A stretch of 44,193 bases of DNA, taken from NCBI GenBank assembly GCA_948562205.1, contig CAOYAN010000016.1, positions 1-44,193 of the forward strand. Direction: 5' to 3'. Both the position numbers and the translations under genes were made by a program. Positions 33,404-41,235 of the stretch are shown one piece after another. Source of the stretch: an uncultured Clostridia bacterium. Lineage in GTDB: Bacteria > Bacillota > Clostridia > TANB77 > CAG-465. Every line of letters starts with the position of its first letter. Within the stretch, counting starts at the first letter, position 1. A model generated the notes under the pieces. The model ran no database searches. It was not told the DNA's origin and saw only the letters and a program-made list of their open reading frames with translations.

Positions 33404-34192
33404 TTACAATTTCATATATTTTTTTCTAGACTTTTCTTCACCAATCCTAATGCCATGCTCCCTTGCTGAAGTAATATCTTTTTTATACTTTTCTCTAAGC
33501 TCTGCTTTACTTCTTTCTGCAGCATCTCCTGACAAATATTCTAGTTCTTCATTTGCCTTTTTTACTTTTTCATTTCTTTCCATTACTTCACCAATCCTTT
33601 TTTCATCTTTACTATCTATAAACACTAACCAATCTGATACTTTATCTTCCTCATCTATTTTTCTTTTTCTAAACTTTGGTAACTCTATATAGTAATACTT
33701 TAAGTATCTATTTACTTCACATTCTCTATGTTTATCTAATACCATTACTGTACTATTTATATATTCTTCATATTCAAATACATTAAAATTTAGTATCGAT
33801 ATTACTATTGATGGCTTTATATTTAAATAATCTTGTCCTGACTCTAATTGTGATGATATAAGCCTTGTTCCATAAAATGTACTTCTCTCTATTATATTAT
33901 GTTCATTTTCTATTTGTAACTCTATATCTATTTCCATATTATCATTTAGTACTGCTTTTACATCAAGCACTCCTAGTTTTTCATCTTTTAGTTCTTTCTC
34001 TAGTGCTATATCATGTTCTACTTCTATCTTTTTTATATCTATTTTTAACAAGTTAGATAAAAACTCTTTTAAGAAATCTTCATTACCTTTTTTAGTAAAT
34101 ATTCTCTTAAATACATAATCATTTCTCATAGATAGTTTTTTATTTTTATTATTTTCTGTATAGTCCATATGTATTATTTTTAACACCACCAT
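33404..34192 (-). CDS. Rpn-family PD-(D/E)XK nuclease, copy 3, tail out of frame
   Basis: Same family as copies 1 and 2 but clearly diverged (NDYVFKRIF, VLDVKAVLN, IDIELQI core). The reading frame stops at 33404 after KSRKKYMKL; the normal tail follows in the -1 frame. The shift is at an A7 run (33419-33425) read as A-AAA-AAA, the shape of a -1 slippery heptamer, so either a one-base indel or programmed frameshifting would join the two parts. Starts considered: ATG at 34192, TTG at 34219, or a later ATG in HMDYTEN. The internal GGTGA-N4-ATG (ATG at 33583) is conserved. Confidence 0.8.
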   Translation of the reverse strand: MVVLKIIHMDYTENNKNKKLSMRNDYVFKRIFTKKGNEDFLKEFLSNLLKIDIKKIEVEHDIALEKELKDEKLGVLDVKAVLNDNMEIDIELQIENEHNIIERSTFYGTRLISSQLESGQDYLNIKPSIVISILNFNVFEYEEYINSTVMVLDKHRECEVNRYLKYYYIELPKFRKRKIDEEDKVSDWLVFIDSKDEKRIGEVMERNEKVKKANEELEYLSGDAAERSKAELREKYKKDITSAREHGIRIGEEKSRKKYMKL

Positions 34193-34219
34193 TCTATCAC
34201 ATAGATTTAAAATATGCAA
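34191..34219 (-). promoter_or_regulatory. proximal extended -10 promoter, rpn copy 3
   Basis: TTGCAT (34219-34214), 17 bp ending TGTGA, TAGAAT (34196-34191) on the minus strand, as in copies 1 and 2. The hexamers are conserved while several bases between and around them differ. Confidence 0.5.
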
Positions 34220-34284
34220 TATTTATTATGTTTTTTATATTTGTTTTTGGATGTTTATTTTTGATTATTTGAATTTTTTACTAG

Positions 34285-34428
34285 ATTAAATAATTAATTA
34301 AAAATCCTTTGAATTAAAACATTAGAAAAAATTTTTAAATACACATTTTAGTGATGTTAATATTATACATCTAACTACCTATTTGTAAAGCTTTTTTTAC
34401 ATATTTTATCACATATGACAAAACTAGT
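34285..34428 (-). repeat. Rpn-family 5' flank, copy 3, with distal promoter
   Basis: Aligns gaplessly to window bases 1-144. It contains the 50-nt element (34379-34428), TTTACA (34389-34384), a 16-bp spacer and TATAAT (34367-34362) on the minus strand. The leader between this promoter and the gene differs from that of copies 1 and 2. Confidence 0.85.
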
Positions 34429-34499
34429 TTAAATATACTAAATTTAGGCAAAAATAACAAGAAAATACAATATCTTCCTATTATTTTATAAAGTTTTTA

Positions 34500-35079
34500 C
34501 TACTTTTTATTTGATTTATTATTTCTTATAAAAATTATTAAAGTAACTATTCCAATAATTGCTACAAAGAAAATTACTAAATAAACTATTACATTTATAT
34601 CTCCTGTATCAGTTAATTCTTCATCTGGCTCATATATGCATTTATTAATTACTGTATATCCAGATATTCTTTTTTTATAATTTTTCACTTCTTCTTTTTC
34701 ATCTACAGTATACATAATTTCATTTACATTAGTTAAAAGCTTTAATTTTAATTTACCTAGCTCATAGTCTTTGTATGTATATCCACTAATTTTTACCTTA
34801 AATAGTACTACACCACTTTCAAGTCCTTCTTTTTTCCATACTATTTTATCTACTTTTTGATTTGGTGTATTACTTTCTTGATCATACATCTCAAGTTCTA
34901 GACTTATTCCATTACTTTCTAATGCTTGTGTATTTTTTGTATTACTTAACGTTATAATTACCATTGTTACTACTAAAAATATCCATAAAAATACTGTTAT
35001 TATTGATATTTTTCTTATTATCTTTTAATTTTTCGTTCATATTCTAAACATCCCTATTATTTTCTCCTTCTCTTTCCAT
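34500..35079 (-). pseudogene. surface protein with C-terminal membrane anchor, broken 5' end
   Basis: The intact part (34500-34964, 154 aa) is an extracytoplasmic domain ending in LTDTGD, a membrane segment (VIVYLVIFFVAIIGIVTLII) and a basic tail, like a sortase-type or simple C-terminal anchor. Upstream in the same frame a signal peptide is readable (KIIRKISIITVFLWIFLVV) but has no start codon. Start codons with SD lie in another frame: ATG at 35079 (AGGAG) reaches a TAG at 35044-35046, and ATG at 35040 reads MNEKLK. A one-base shift near 35018-35027 would join MNEKLK to IIRKIS and restore a normal secreted protein. Function unknown. Confidence 0.6.
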
Positions 35080-35404
35080 AATCTACTCCTATTTTTCTTT
35101 TATTATCTCCACTTTTCCTTTTTAATACAATAAAAAACTAGTACTAAATTTCTAGTGTAAGTTTCTATTATATATATGTAATTATACCTTAAGTCTCATT
35201 TCTTTATTTTTTAAAATAATGCGAGTAAGTTCTATTATACTTACATAGTCTTTAATTTCCATAACTTTTTTTGTATTTTTATTCTTCTATATTATTTTTA
35301 TCCTATCATTTATTTAACTTTTTTAAAGTACCGTTTATATTTTTATTTTTTCTAATATTATATATTTTATATATTTGCATATATATAAAATATGAGGTGA
35401 TTTT
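35080..35404. other. intergenic region upstream of asnB
   Basis: About 325 bases, very AT-rich. It holds a weak minus-strand terminator-like hairpin (ACTAG/CTAGT plus U6, 35132-35156) and a 26-codon minus-strand frame (35182-35262, MEIKDYVSIIELTRI...) without an SD. No convincing asnB promoter could be singled out. Confidence 0.4.
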
Positions 35405-37249
35405 ATGTGTGGCTTTTGTGGCTATGTAAATTATGATGAAAATATAACTGATGATAAAATTATAAAAAGGATGAATGAAAAATTATTTAAAAGAGGTCCA
35501 AATGAGCAAAATATTCTAATAGATAAAAATACAGCGCTTGCTCATAGTAGACTTAGTATAATCGATGTAGCATATGGATCACAACCAATGCAAATGGAAC
35601 ATAATAGTAATTTATACACAATAATATATAACGGTGAATTATACAATACTACAGATCTTAGAAATGATTTAATTGAAAAAGGCTATACTTTTAAAAATAA
35701 TAGTGATACAGAAGTAATCCTTGCCTCTTTTATAGAATATGGAAAGGCTTGTGTAAATCTTTTAAATGGTATTTTCTCATTTGCAATATATGATAAAGTA
35801 AATAACTCATTTTTCTTTGTACGTGACAGACTAGGTATTAAGCCATTTTTTTATACAAATGCTAATGGTACCTTTATATTTGCCTCTGAGATAAAAGCAA
35901 TACTTGAACATCCAAAAGTTACTCCAATAATTGATAAAGAAAGTATACTTGAGCTGATAGCTTTAGGACCTGCGCATACACCAGGTAAAACTTTCTTTAA
36001 AAATATATTAGAACTAAAACCTGGATTTTTAGCAACTCTTACAAAAGATAGCTTCATAATTGAAAAATATTGGGATCTTGAAACCAAAGAATGTAATGAT
36101 AGTGAAAAAGACGCAATAGATAAAATACATTATCTTGTAACAGATTCTTGTAAAAGACAACTTGTATCTGATGTTGGGATATGCTCTATGTTATCTGGTG
36201 GAATTGACTCTAGTATACTTACAAAAATAGCAAATGATAATATAGCAAATTTATCTACTTATTCAATAGATTATTTAAATAATGATACAGATTTTATCTC
36301 AAACTCATATCAGATGACAAAAGATAGTGACTTTGTTAAAATAATGAAAGACTATCTTAATACTAATCATACAACTATAAAAATTGATAATAGTTATTTG
36401 TTTGAATTATTAGATAATGCCCTAATTGCAAGAGATATGCCAGGTATGGCAGATATTGATAGTTCAATGCTTGCATTTTGTATGGAAATTAGTAAGGACT
36501 ACAAAGTATGTCTATCAGGTGAATGCTCAGATGAAATATTTGGTGGTTATCCATGGTTTTATAGAAAGCATTTAGTAGAACATAATGGCTTCCCATGGGC
36601 TTTATCTGAAAATTTAAGAGATAATTTAATAAAAGATAACTTATTTAAAAAAGGTGAACTTAAAGAATATATAGATACAGCAATTAAAAACACACTATCT
36701 ACTGTATCACACCTAAATAAAAATGATAAATATGAAAACAGATTTAGAGATATAAATTATTTAACGATAAAATGGTTTATGAATACTTTAGTAGAAAGAA
36801 CAGATCGTATGTCAATGCAAACATCCCTTGAAGTACGTGTACCTTTTGCAGATCATAGAATTTTTGAATATGTATATAATCTTCCAGCAAAACTAAAACT
36901 TGGACTAAATCATAGTAATGAACCAATAGAAAAATATTTACTTAGAAAAGCTTTTGAGGGTGAAATACCAAATGAAATATTATATAGGAAAAAGTCTCCA
37001 TTTCCTAAAACATATTCTCCTAGTTACTTAAGTTTAGTAGAAAATAGATTAAAAGATATTATTTCAAATAAAAATTCAAAAATACATGAAATACTAAACA
37101 CAAACTATATAACATCATTAATTAATAAACATGGAAGTAATTTAGAAGAAAACTTGTTTGGACAATTAATGACATATCCACAAACACTTGCATACATTAT
37201 TCAAATAAATGAATGGCTAGAAAAATATAACCCAAAAATAGAAATATAG
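35405..37249 (+). CDS. asnB: asparagine synthase (glutamine-hydrolysing)
   Basis: Makes asparagine from aspartate, glutamine and ATP. Class II glutaminase domain from the N-terminal nucleophile Cys2 (MCGFCGYV) to residue ~200, with YNGELYN, SDTEVIL and DRLGIKPFFY. The synthetase domain starts at the PP-loop SMLSGGIDSS (~residue 262) and has SGECSDEIFGGYPWF and RTDRMSMQTSLEVRVPFAD split across ~470-490. 614 residues, normal. The usual RGPD motif is RGPN here. SD GAGGTG. Stop is TAG. Confidence 0.95.
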   Translation: MCGFCGYVNYDENITDDKIIKRMNEKLFKRGPNEQNILIDKNTALAHSRLSIIDVAYGSQPMQMEHNSNLYTIIYNGELYNTTDLRNDLIEKGYTFKNNSDTEVILASFIEYGKACVNLLNGIFSFAIYDKVNNSFFFVRDRLGIKPFFYTNANGTFIFASEIKAILEHPKVTPIIDKESILELIALGPAHTPGKTFFKNILELKPGFLATLTKDSFIIEKYWDLETKECNDSEKDAIDKIHYLVTDSCKRQLVSDVGICSMLSGGIDSSILTKIANDNIANLSTYSIDYLNNDTDFISNSYQMTKDSDFVKIMKDYLNTNHTTIKIDNSYLFELLDNALIARDMPGMADIDSSMLAFCMEISKDYKVCLSGECSDEIFGGYPWFYRKHLVEHNGFPWALSENLRDNLIKDNLFKKGELKEYIDTAIKNTLSTVSHLNKNDKYENRFRDINYLTIKWFMNTLVERTDRMSMQTSLEVRVPFADHRIFEYVYNLPAKLKLGLNHSNEPIEKYLLRKAFEGEIPNEILYRKKSPFPKTYSPSYLSLVENRLKDIISNKNSKIHEILNTNYITSLINKHGSNLEENLFGQLMTYPQTLAYIIQINEWLEKYNPKIEI

Positions 37250-37258
37250 CGTTTATTC

Positions 37259-37287
37259 TTGCCATTTACTAAAAAAAATTATATAAT
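37259..37287 (+). promoter_or_regulatory. promoter of the first paralogue
   Basis: TTGCCA (37259-37264), 17 bp, TATAAT (37282-37287). A short palindrome TTTGAAA-A-CTTTCAAA follows within the leader. Confidence 0.65.
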
Positions 37288-37361
37288 GTAAACATTATAA
37301 TTAAAGATTTGAAAACTTTCAAAAATGTTTTTTACTTAAAATTTTAAGGAGGATATATACT

Positions 37362-37745
37362 ATGTCTGAGATCTCAAAAGTTTGGTATGAAGAAGTAAGA
37401 ATGCTTGCTATATCTTGTATTTTAGATAATGAATATGTAAAACTTATAACTATGGATAAATCAAAGCTTACAGATAATGATAAAACACATATAGAAGAAA
37501 TAAATTTAAAATATTATGATGCATGTGGTATGTATTTTATATCAAATATGATTAAAAAAATTGATGATGCATTTAATGCAGATTCAGACTCTAAAGCATA
37601 TCTTTATGTATCTTTTATTTACTCCATTTTTGACTCTCCTAAATATCTTAACGAAGTATTTAGGGGAAATGATAAATGTTATGAATGGAATATAAGAATA
37701 AAATTTAAAACTGGACTTAAAAAAATCATTGATCTTGGTACATAA
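37362..37745 (+). CDS. hypothetical protein, paralogue A
   Basis: Not recognised. 127 residues, no signal or membrane segment, mostly helical. It shares with the next gene a start MSE-x-S-x-x-WY-x-EV, a CIL-x-x-EY segment, the motif INxKYxDAxGMYxISNMI and a final F-rich helix. Compared with that paralogue it has ~20 extra basic residues at the C-terminus (NIRIKFKTGLKK). SD AAGGAGG. It has its own promoter and terminator. The ISNMI-x3-ID segment is the best conserved and a useful search key. Confidence 0.8.
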   Translation: MSEISKVWYEEVRMLAISCILDNEYVKLITMDKSKLTDNDKTHIEEINLKYYDACGMYFISNMIKKIDDAFNADSDSKAYLYVSFIYSIFDSPKYLNEVFRGNDKCYEWNIRIKFKTGLKKIIDLGT

Positions 37746-37779
37746 ATTTAAAAATATATAACTTTTCATTATTTTATAT

Positions 37780-37812
37780 AAACGTAAGAAATTAATAATT
37801 CTTGCGTTTTTT
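37780..37812 (+). terminator. terminator of paralogue A
   Basis: AACGTAAGAA pairs with TTCTTGCGTT (one mismatch), followed by a T-rich run on the plus strand. Confidence 0.85.
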
Positions 37813-37831
37813 GTTTTATTTTTTATATTTT

Positions 37832-37860
37832 TTGACATTTTTATTATAAAATTATATAAT
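37832..37860 (+). promoter_or_regulatory. promoter of paralogue B
   Basis: Perfect consensus: TTGACA (37832-37837), 17 bp, TATAAT (37855-37860). This is one of the strongest promoters in the window. Confidence 0.9.
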
Positions 37861-37922
37861 CTTGCTATAACTGTTAAAATACCTTAGATATTTCAAAGGT
37901 AGAATAATTAAGGAGGAATTAT

Positions 37923-38261
37923 ATGTCAGAATTTTCGAGAATTTGGTATGATGAAGTAAAACCAGTTGCAAAGGAATGTATATTAGAACCAGAGTATATT
38001 AGAATAATGTATTTAGACAGTTTTACACTAGAAGATAAAGACAAGAAACTTTTAAAAGATATAAATTCTAAATACAAAGATGCATATGGAATGTATTACA
38101 TTTCAAATATGATAAATTCAATTGATAATGCACTAAGTAAAAATATGGAACGTGAAGCTTATATGTTTATTTCACTGGTCTACTCTACTCTTTGTTCAAA
38201 AGATTATTTTGAAAAAATTTTTGATGGTGATAGTTCCACAAAAGAATGCAAACAAGAATAA
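37923..38261 (+). CDS. hypothetical protein, paralogue B
   Basis: Not recognised. 112 residues, paralogous to the preceding gene over its full length (MSEFSRIWYDEVKP; CILEPEYIRIMYLD; DINSKYKDAYGMYYISNMI; a C-terminal YFEKIFDGD). SD AAGGAGG. It has an independent perfect sigma-A promoter and a strong terminator, so the two paralogues are separately transcribed despite lying side by side. No enzyme motif is visible. Confidence 0.8.
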   Translation: MSEFSRIWYDEVKPVAKECILEPEYIRIMYLDSFTLEDKDKKLLKDINSKYKDAYGMYYISNMINSIDNALSKNMEREAYMFISLVYSTLCSKDYFEKIFDGDSSTKECKQE

Positions 38262-38350
38262 ATCTAAAAAATAAACTAGCTAAATTAATTGGATTAAACC
38301 CAAATAATGTATAATATCTTTTAAATTATAAAAGACATTAAATTAAAAAT

Positions 38351-38388
38351 AAATAGGTTCTTCTAAACAAAATTAGAAGAACCTATTT
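38351..38388. terminator. bidirectional terminator
   Basis: Perfect 16-bp inverted repeat (AAATAGGTTCTTCTAA and its complement, 6-nt loop) between paralogue B and the convergent MecA-like gene. Confidence 0.9.
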
Positions 38389-38395
38389 TTTAATT

Positions 38396-38917
38396 TCAAA
38401 GCGATCTTAAAGTTCTCATTGCTCTACTTTCAATTATTACTTCTGCATGTTCCAAAATTCTAAAAATAATTAATGGATCAAACATAACTTCTGCAAGATT
38501 TTCAATAATCTTCTCTTCCATTTTAAGTGTAAGTGGTGTCATAATATAAAAATAATACTTATTATCATATTTTAAAAGGCTACTTTTAATATTTAATTTA
38601 ACATCATTTGCAAAATCAATACATTCCTTTAATGTTTTAAATGATAGCATGTATTCTTTTACTACATCTTCAGGAGAAGAAACACCATCAAATATAAGTT
38701 TAAACTTTGCCTATAAAGAGTAGTTACTTACAGTTATTTTCGTAAGTTCTACAATTTTAGCTTCCACAAATACTTGTTGCACTGCTTCTTCAAGATATGT
38801 TGCAAACTCTAAATTCTTTTCTGATAGATCATTTCCAAATCTTTGATACAAATACATCAAAACTGGTCCTTCAAAATTCATACTTGTAGTTGCAGTATTT
38901 AATAGTAAACTATTCAT
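38396..38917 (-). pseudogene. MecA-like adaptor gene interrupted by an in-frame TAG
   Basis: Two same-frame pieces. The first (38711-38917, 68 aa) has a strong SD (AGGAGG) and ends at TAG. The next 20 codons (AKFKLIFDGVSSPEDVVKEY) and then an 84-residue piece follow in the same frame without a usable start. The distal part (FKTLKECIDFANDV, LLKYDNKYYFYI, EHAEVIIESRAMRTL) resembles the C-terminal domain of MecA, the ClpC adaptor, matching B. subtilis MecA in pattern (FGDFEDVISL; LYSFENRYYLYV; EYGKLIISEHALETI). The N-terminal part is not clearly MecA. Total would be ~173 residues. TAG is an ordinary stop in argS, rho, def and asnB here, so a nonsense mutation is more likely than recoding. Confidence 0.55.
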
Positions 38918-38990
38918 ATTATTTCCTCCTTTTATTAAAATGGATTTTTATTTTTTAATAATTATATTTTATTTTTTAAACTTTTCATAT

Positions 38991-39020
38991 ATTATACATT
39001 ACATAACATAATAAAGTCAA
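38991..39020 (-). promoter_or_regulatory. promoter of the MecA-like gene
   Basis: On the minus strand TTGACT (39020-39015), 18 bp, TATAAT (38996-38991). Confidence 0.7.
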
Positions 39021-39101
39021 TTATTTACATTTATTTTTTGCATATTTTATATAAATTATCACAAAATATTAATGTGAATTTAAAAGTTAGGAGGAAAAAC
39101 A

Positions 39102-39902
39102 ATGGATAACAAAAATTCAAATGGTGAAAAAACAGCACTAATCATTACTATTATAGTAATTGTTTTTGCAGTTTTATATTTACTATATGTTATATTCTTA
39201 TCAAATAGAGATATTACTAATAATGTTAGAAATACAACAAATGACATCAAAAATGGCGTAGAAAATGTAACTAATGATATTAGAAATGGTACAGAAAATC
39301 TAACAAATGATGTTAGAAATGGTGTAAATGATGTAAATAACGGTATCAATAACATGACTAATAATGTTGATAACAGAGTAAATAATAATGTAGGTAATGA
39401 AGCTGCCAAAGCCACAGAAATAGTAAAAGAAGAAGTAGAAATAAGTGCTTTTACATCAACTATTTATGACAAAGATGAAGGTAGAATTTTTAACATTTCC
39501 CTTGCTAATACAAAATTAAATGATACTATAGTAAAGCAAGGGGAAGAATTCTCCTTTATAGGTACTGTTGGAACAATGGGAGAAGCAGAAGGATATAAAA
39601 AAACTCTAGGTTTTGATTCTAATGGAAATAAAATTCAAATTGCTGGTGGTGGTCTTTGTCAGCTTAGTAGTACACTATATAATGCAGCACTTGATGCAGG
39701 GCTTGAAATAACTGAAAGACATGCTCATAGTAGACGTGTATACTATGTTCCAAAAGACAGAGATGCTACTGTATGCTATCCTTCCCTTGACTTTAAATTT
39801 ATAAACAATACAGATGGTGATATAAAAATAAAAGTAACAAATGATGCAAATTATGTAACAGTTAATTTATATAAAATTGTAGAAAAAACTAAGAGTCAGT
39901 AA
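39102..39902 (+). CDS. membrane-anchored VanW-domain protein with 11-residue repeats
   Basis: 266 residues in three parts. An N-terminal membrane anchor (ALIITIIVIVFAVLYLLYVI, ~12-31). Then residues ~35-99 form about six 11-residue repeats of the type T-N-D-[IV]-[KR]-N-G-x-[EN]-[ND]-[VLM], an Asn-rich, probably amphipathic helix. Then a VanW domain (~115-255) with FSFIGTVGTMGEAEGYK, GGGLCQLSSTLYNAALDAGL, ITERHAHSRRV and YPSLDFKFIN. VanW proteins are linked to glycopeptide-resistance clusters and the cell wall but their activity is unproven. SD AGGAGG. No van genes are nearby, so resistance should not be inferred. Confidence 0.9.
   Translation: MDNKNSNGEKTALIITIIVIVFAVLYLLYVIFLSNRDITNNVRNTTNDIKNGVENVTNDIRNGTENLTNDVRNGVNDVNNGINNMTNNVDNRVNNNVGNEAAKATEIVKEEVEISAFTSTIYDKDEGRIFNISLANTKLNDTIVKQGEEFSFIGTVGTMGEAEGYKKTLGFDSNGNKIQIAGGGLCQLSSTLYNAALDAGLEITERHAHSRRVYYVPKDRDATVCYPSLDFKFINNTDGDIKIKVTNDANYVTVNLYKIVEKTKSQ
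39204..39398 (+). repeat. 33-bp-period repeats coding for 11-residue units
   Basis: Degenerate tandem repeats inside the VanW gene, about six units of 33 bp (for example TNDIKNGVENV, TNDIRNGTENL, TNDVRNGVNDV). The period of 11 residues fits a hendecad helix. Confidence 0.85.
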
Positions 39903-39921
39903 ATATAATACCGACTCTTAG
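39889..39921 (+). terminator. hairpin at the VanW gene end
   Basis: Perfect 9-bp repeat CTAAGAGTC / GACTCTTAG spanning the stop codon; no U-run follows, so terminator function is uncertain. Confidence 0.5.
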
Positions 39922-39950
39922 CTATTATGTTTAATGAGCAATAAAACACA

Positions 39951-40253
39951 TCATCTGTTTGCATCTACAAATATTTTTTCATAAGGCTTTATATAGCCTA
40001 ACTTTTCTCTAGCAACGCTTTCAATATATTCGTCGCTTTGAGTATTTTGACTTTGCTTACTATAATATTCTACTAAATTATTTTTAGTTTCTATATCTTT
40101 TTCATACATTTCAATTTGTGAATTATAATTATTTATTTTTATTTGTTGATCAAACATTGTATATACAAAATATATACAAAATAAAACACTTATAATATGT
40201 ATGATATTTATATTCTTTTTTTGTACTTTTTTATTAGACTTTTTCTGTCTCAT
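39951..40253 (-). CDS. divIC: septum formation initiator DivIC
   Basis: Small bitopic division protein: a basic N-terminus, one membrane segment (IIHIISVLFCIYFVYTMF), a coiled coil (KINNYNSQIEMYEKDIETKN) and the family ending AREKLGYIKPYEKIFVD. About 100 residues. It overlaps the end of yabQ; GAGG is 9 bases before the ATG at 40253 and only 3 before an ATG at 40259, so the inner start is preferred. The yabP-yabQ-divIC order is the usual one in spore formers. Confidence 0.93.
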   Translation of the reverse strand: MRQKKSNKKVQKKNINIIHIISVLFCIYFVYTMFDQQIKINNYNSQIEMYEKDIETKNNLVEYYSKQSQNTQSDEYIESVAREKLGYIKPYEKIFVDANR

Positions 40254-40773
40254 ATTCATTAACCTCTTTTGTATGATTTTTCTTTCGTTTAAATAGTTTT
40301 ATAAAACTTTTTTTATGTAAAAATTTATCTTTATATTTACTAAAGTCTATCACATAAAAAAATTTTTTGCAACATTTTTTTACAATTTTTTTAAATAATC
40401 TAAGGATTTTTGTCAAAATTTGTTTATAAAAGGCAAGTGTAATATTTAAAAATTCAAAGATAGATTCTGATGCTTTAAAAAACATTATAAATAATTTAAT
40501 AGTAAATTTGCTAAATATATTTATATGAATTAAAACACCAAGCATTATAGCCATAATAATATATAATCTAAAACTAGAGTCTAATATATTAATAACCCCT
40601 AAAGTCACTATAAACATAGCTATAAAAAAATAGGTAATATCTTGTATTATAGTAGCCTTACTAGTAGGAGTCTTAAATTTTCTATATGCTCTAAAAAAAT
40701 CAAATATTATTGCAAGTATTATTCCAATAAAGGAAAATTCTAAAAATTCAATAATTTGCTTTATAACACTCAA
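40234..40773 (-). CDS. yabQ: spore cortex biosynthesis protein YabQ
   Basis: Membrane protein needed for spore cortex formation. 179 residues: the N-terminal part EFLEFSFIGIILAIIFDFFRAYRK is typical of YabQ, followed by three or four further hydrophobic segments and a long basic cytoplasmic tail. The only start with an SD is a TTG at 40773 (GGAG, 7-base spacing), beginning MSVIKQII. It lies 10 bases after yabP and overlaps divIC by about 20 bases. Confidence 0.9.
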   Translation of the reverse strand: MSVIKQIIEFLEFSFIGIILAIIFDFFRAYRKFKTPTSKATIIQDITYFFIAMFIVTLGVINILDSSFRLYIIMAIMLGVLIHINIFSKFTIKLFIMFFKASESIFEFLNITLAFYKQILTKILRLFKKIVKKCCKKFFYVIDFSKYKDKFLHKKSFIKLFKRKKNHTKEVNEYETEKV

Positions 40774-40783
40774 AATAAATCTC

Positions 40784-41074
40784 CTATTTAAATAGTTTAT
40801 TCATAAATCCACTTTTCTTTGAATTTGCAACATCACTATATGCAACTGCCATTATTTTTCCTTCTACTATAAGTTCATTATTATCAAGATTTAGTTTATT
40901 CATCTTTAAATCATCACCTTTAATAGTAAGTATTCCTAAATCTGTTTGGGCAAGAACTAACTCATCATCAAAGCTATGTATATCTATTACCCCACTAATA
41001 GATATTTTCTCTCTATTTTCAATTACAATGTTTTGATTTGTTAAAATCTTATTACCAACTTTTTTATCTTCCAT
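40784..41074 (-). CDS. yabP: sporulation protein YabP
   Basis: Mother-cell sporulation protein of the YabP/YqfC family. 96 residues with ENREKISISGVIDIHSFDDE, VLAQTDLGILTIKGDDLKM and LNLDNNELIVEGKI, which are the family landmarks. A GTG three codons upstream opens the frame, but AGGAG and GAGG both favour the ATG at 41074. An AT-rich stretch upstream may hold a sigma-E-type promoter (GAATAAA near 41138-41132), but the -10 match is poor. Confidence 0.92.
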   Translation of the reverse strand: MEDKKVGNKILTNQNIVIENREKISISGVIDIHSFDDELVLAQTDLGILTIKGDDLKMNKLNLDNNELIVEGKIMAVAYSDVANSKKSGFMNKLFK

Positions 41075-41177
41075 TACCCTCACTCCTATTTTATCTAAAG
41101 TTCATATTATTATATATTCAAATTTATAAGTTTTATTCCAAAAAGCACTTAAAAATATAAAAATTTAATAAAAGAAA

Positions 41178-41207
41178 GAAACCCTCACAAAAAAAAGTGA
41201 AGATTTC
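41178..41207 (-). terminator. terminator of uvrB / membrane-protein unit
   Basis: GAAACCCTCAC (41178-41188) pairs with GTGAAGATTTC (41197-41207) including G-U pairs on the minus strand, followed by a T-rich run. Confidence 0.7.
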
Positions 41208-41235
41208 TACATTTTTTTATTTTATTATATATTAT

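Noticed and set aside
35182..35262. 26-codon minus-strand frame MEIKDYVSIIELTRI..., reminiscent of the start of Wzz/YveK chain-length proteins
   Set aside because: No SD, very short, and no further homologous sequence in any frame; most likely chance in AT-rich DNA or an unrecognisable remnant.
37584..37838. 84-residue minus-strand frame over paralogue A
   Set aside because: It overlaps a gene with promoter, SD and terminator, lacks its own SD and is an antisense shadow.
38711..38713. TAG recoded as an amino acid (pyrrolysine or other)
   Set aside because: TAG ends several ordinary genes here (argS, rho, def, asnB) and no recoding machinery is visible in the window.
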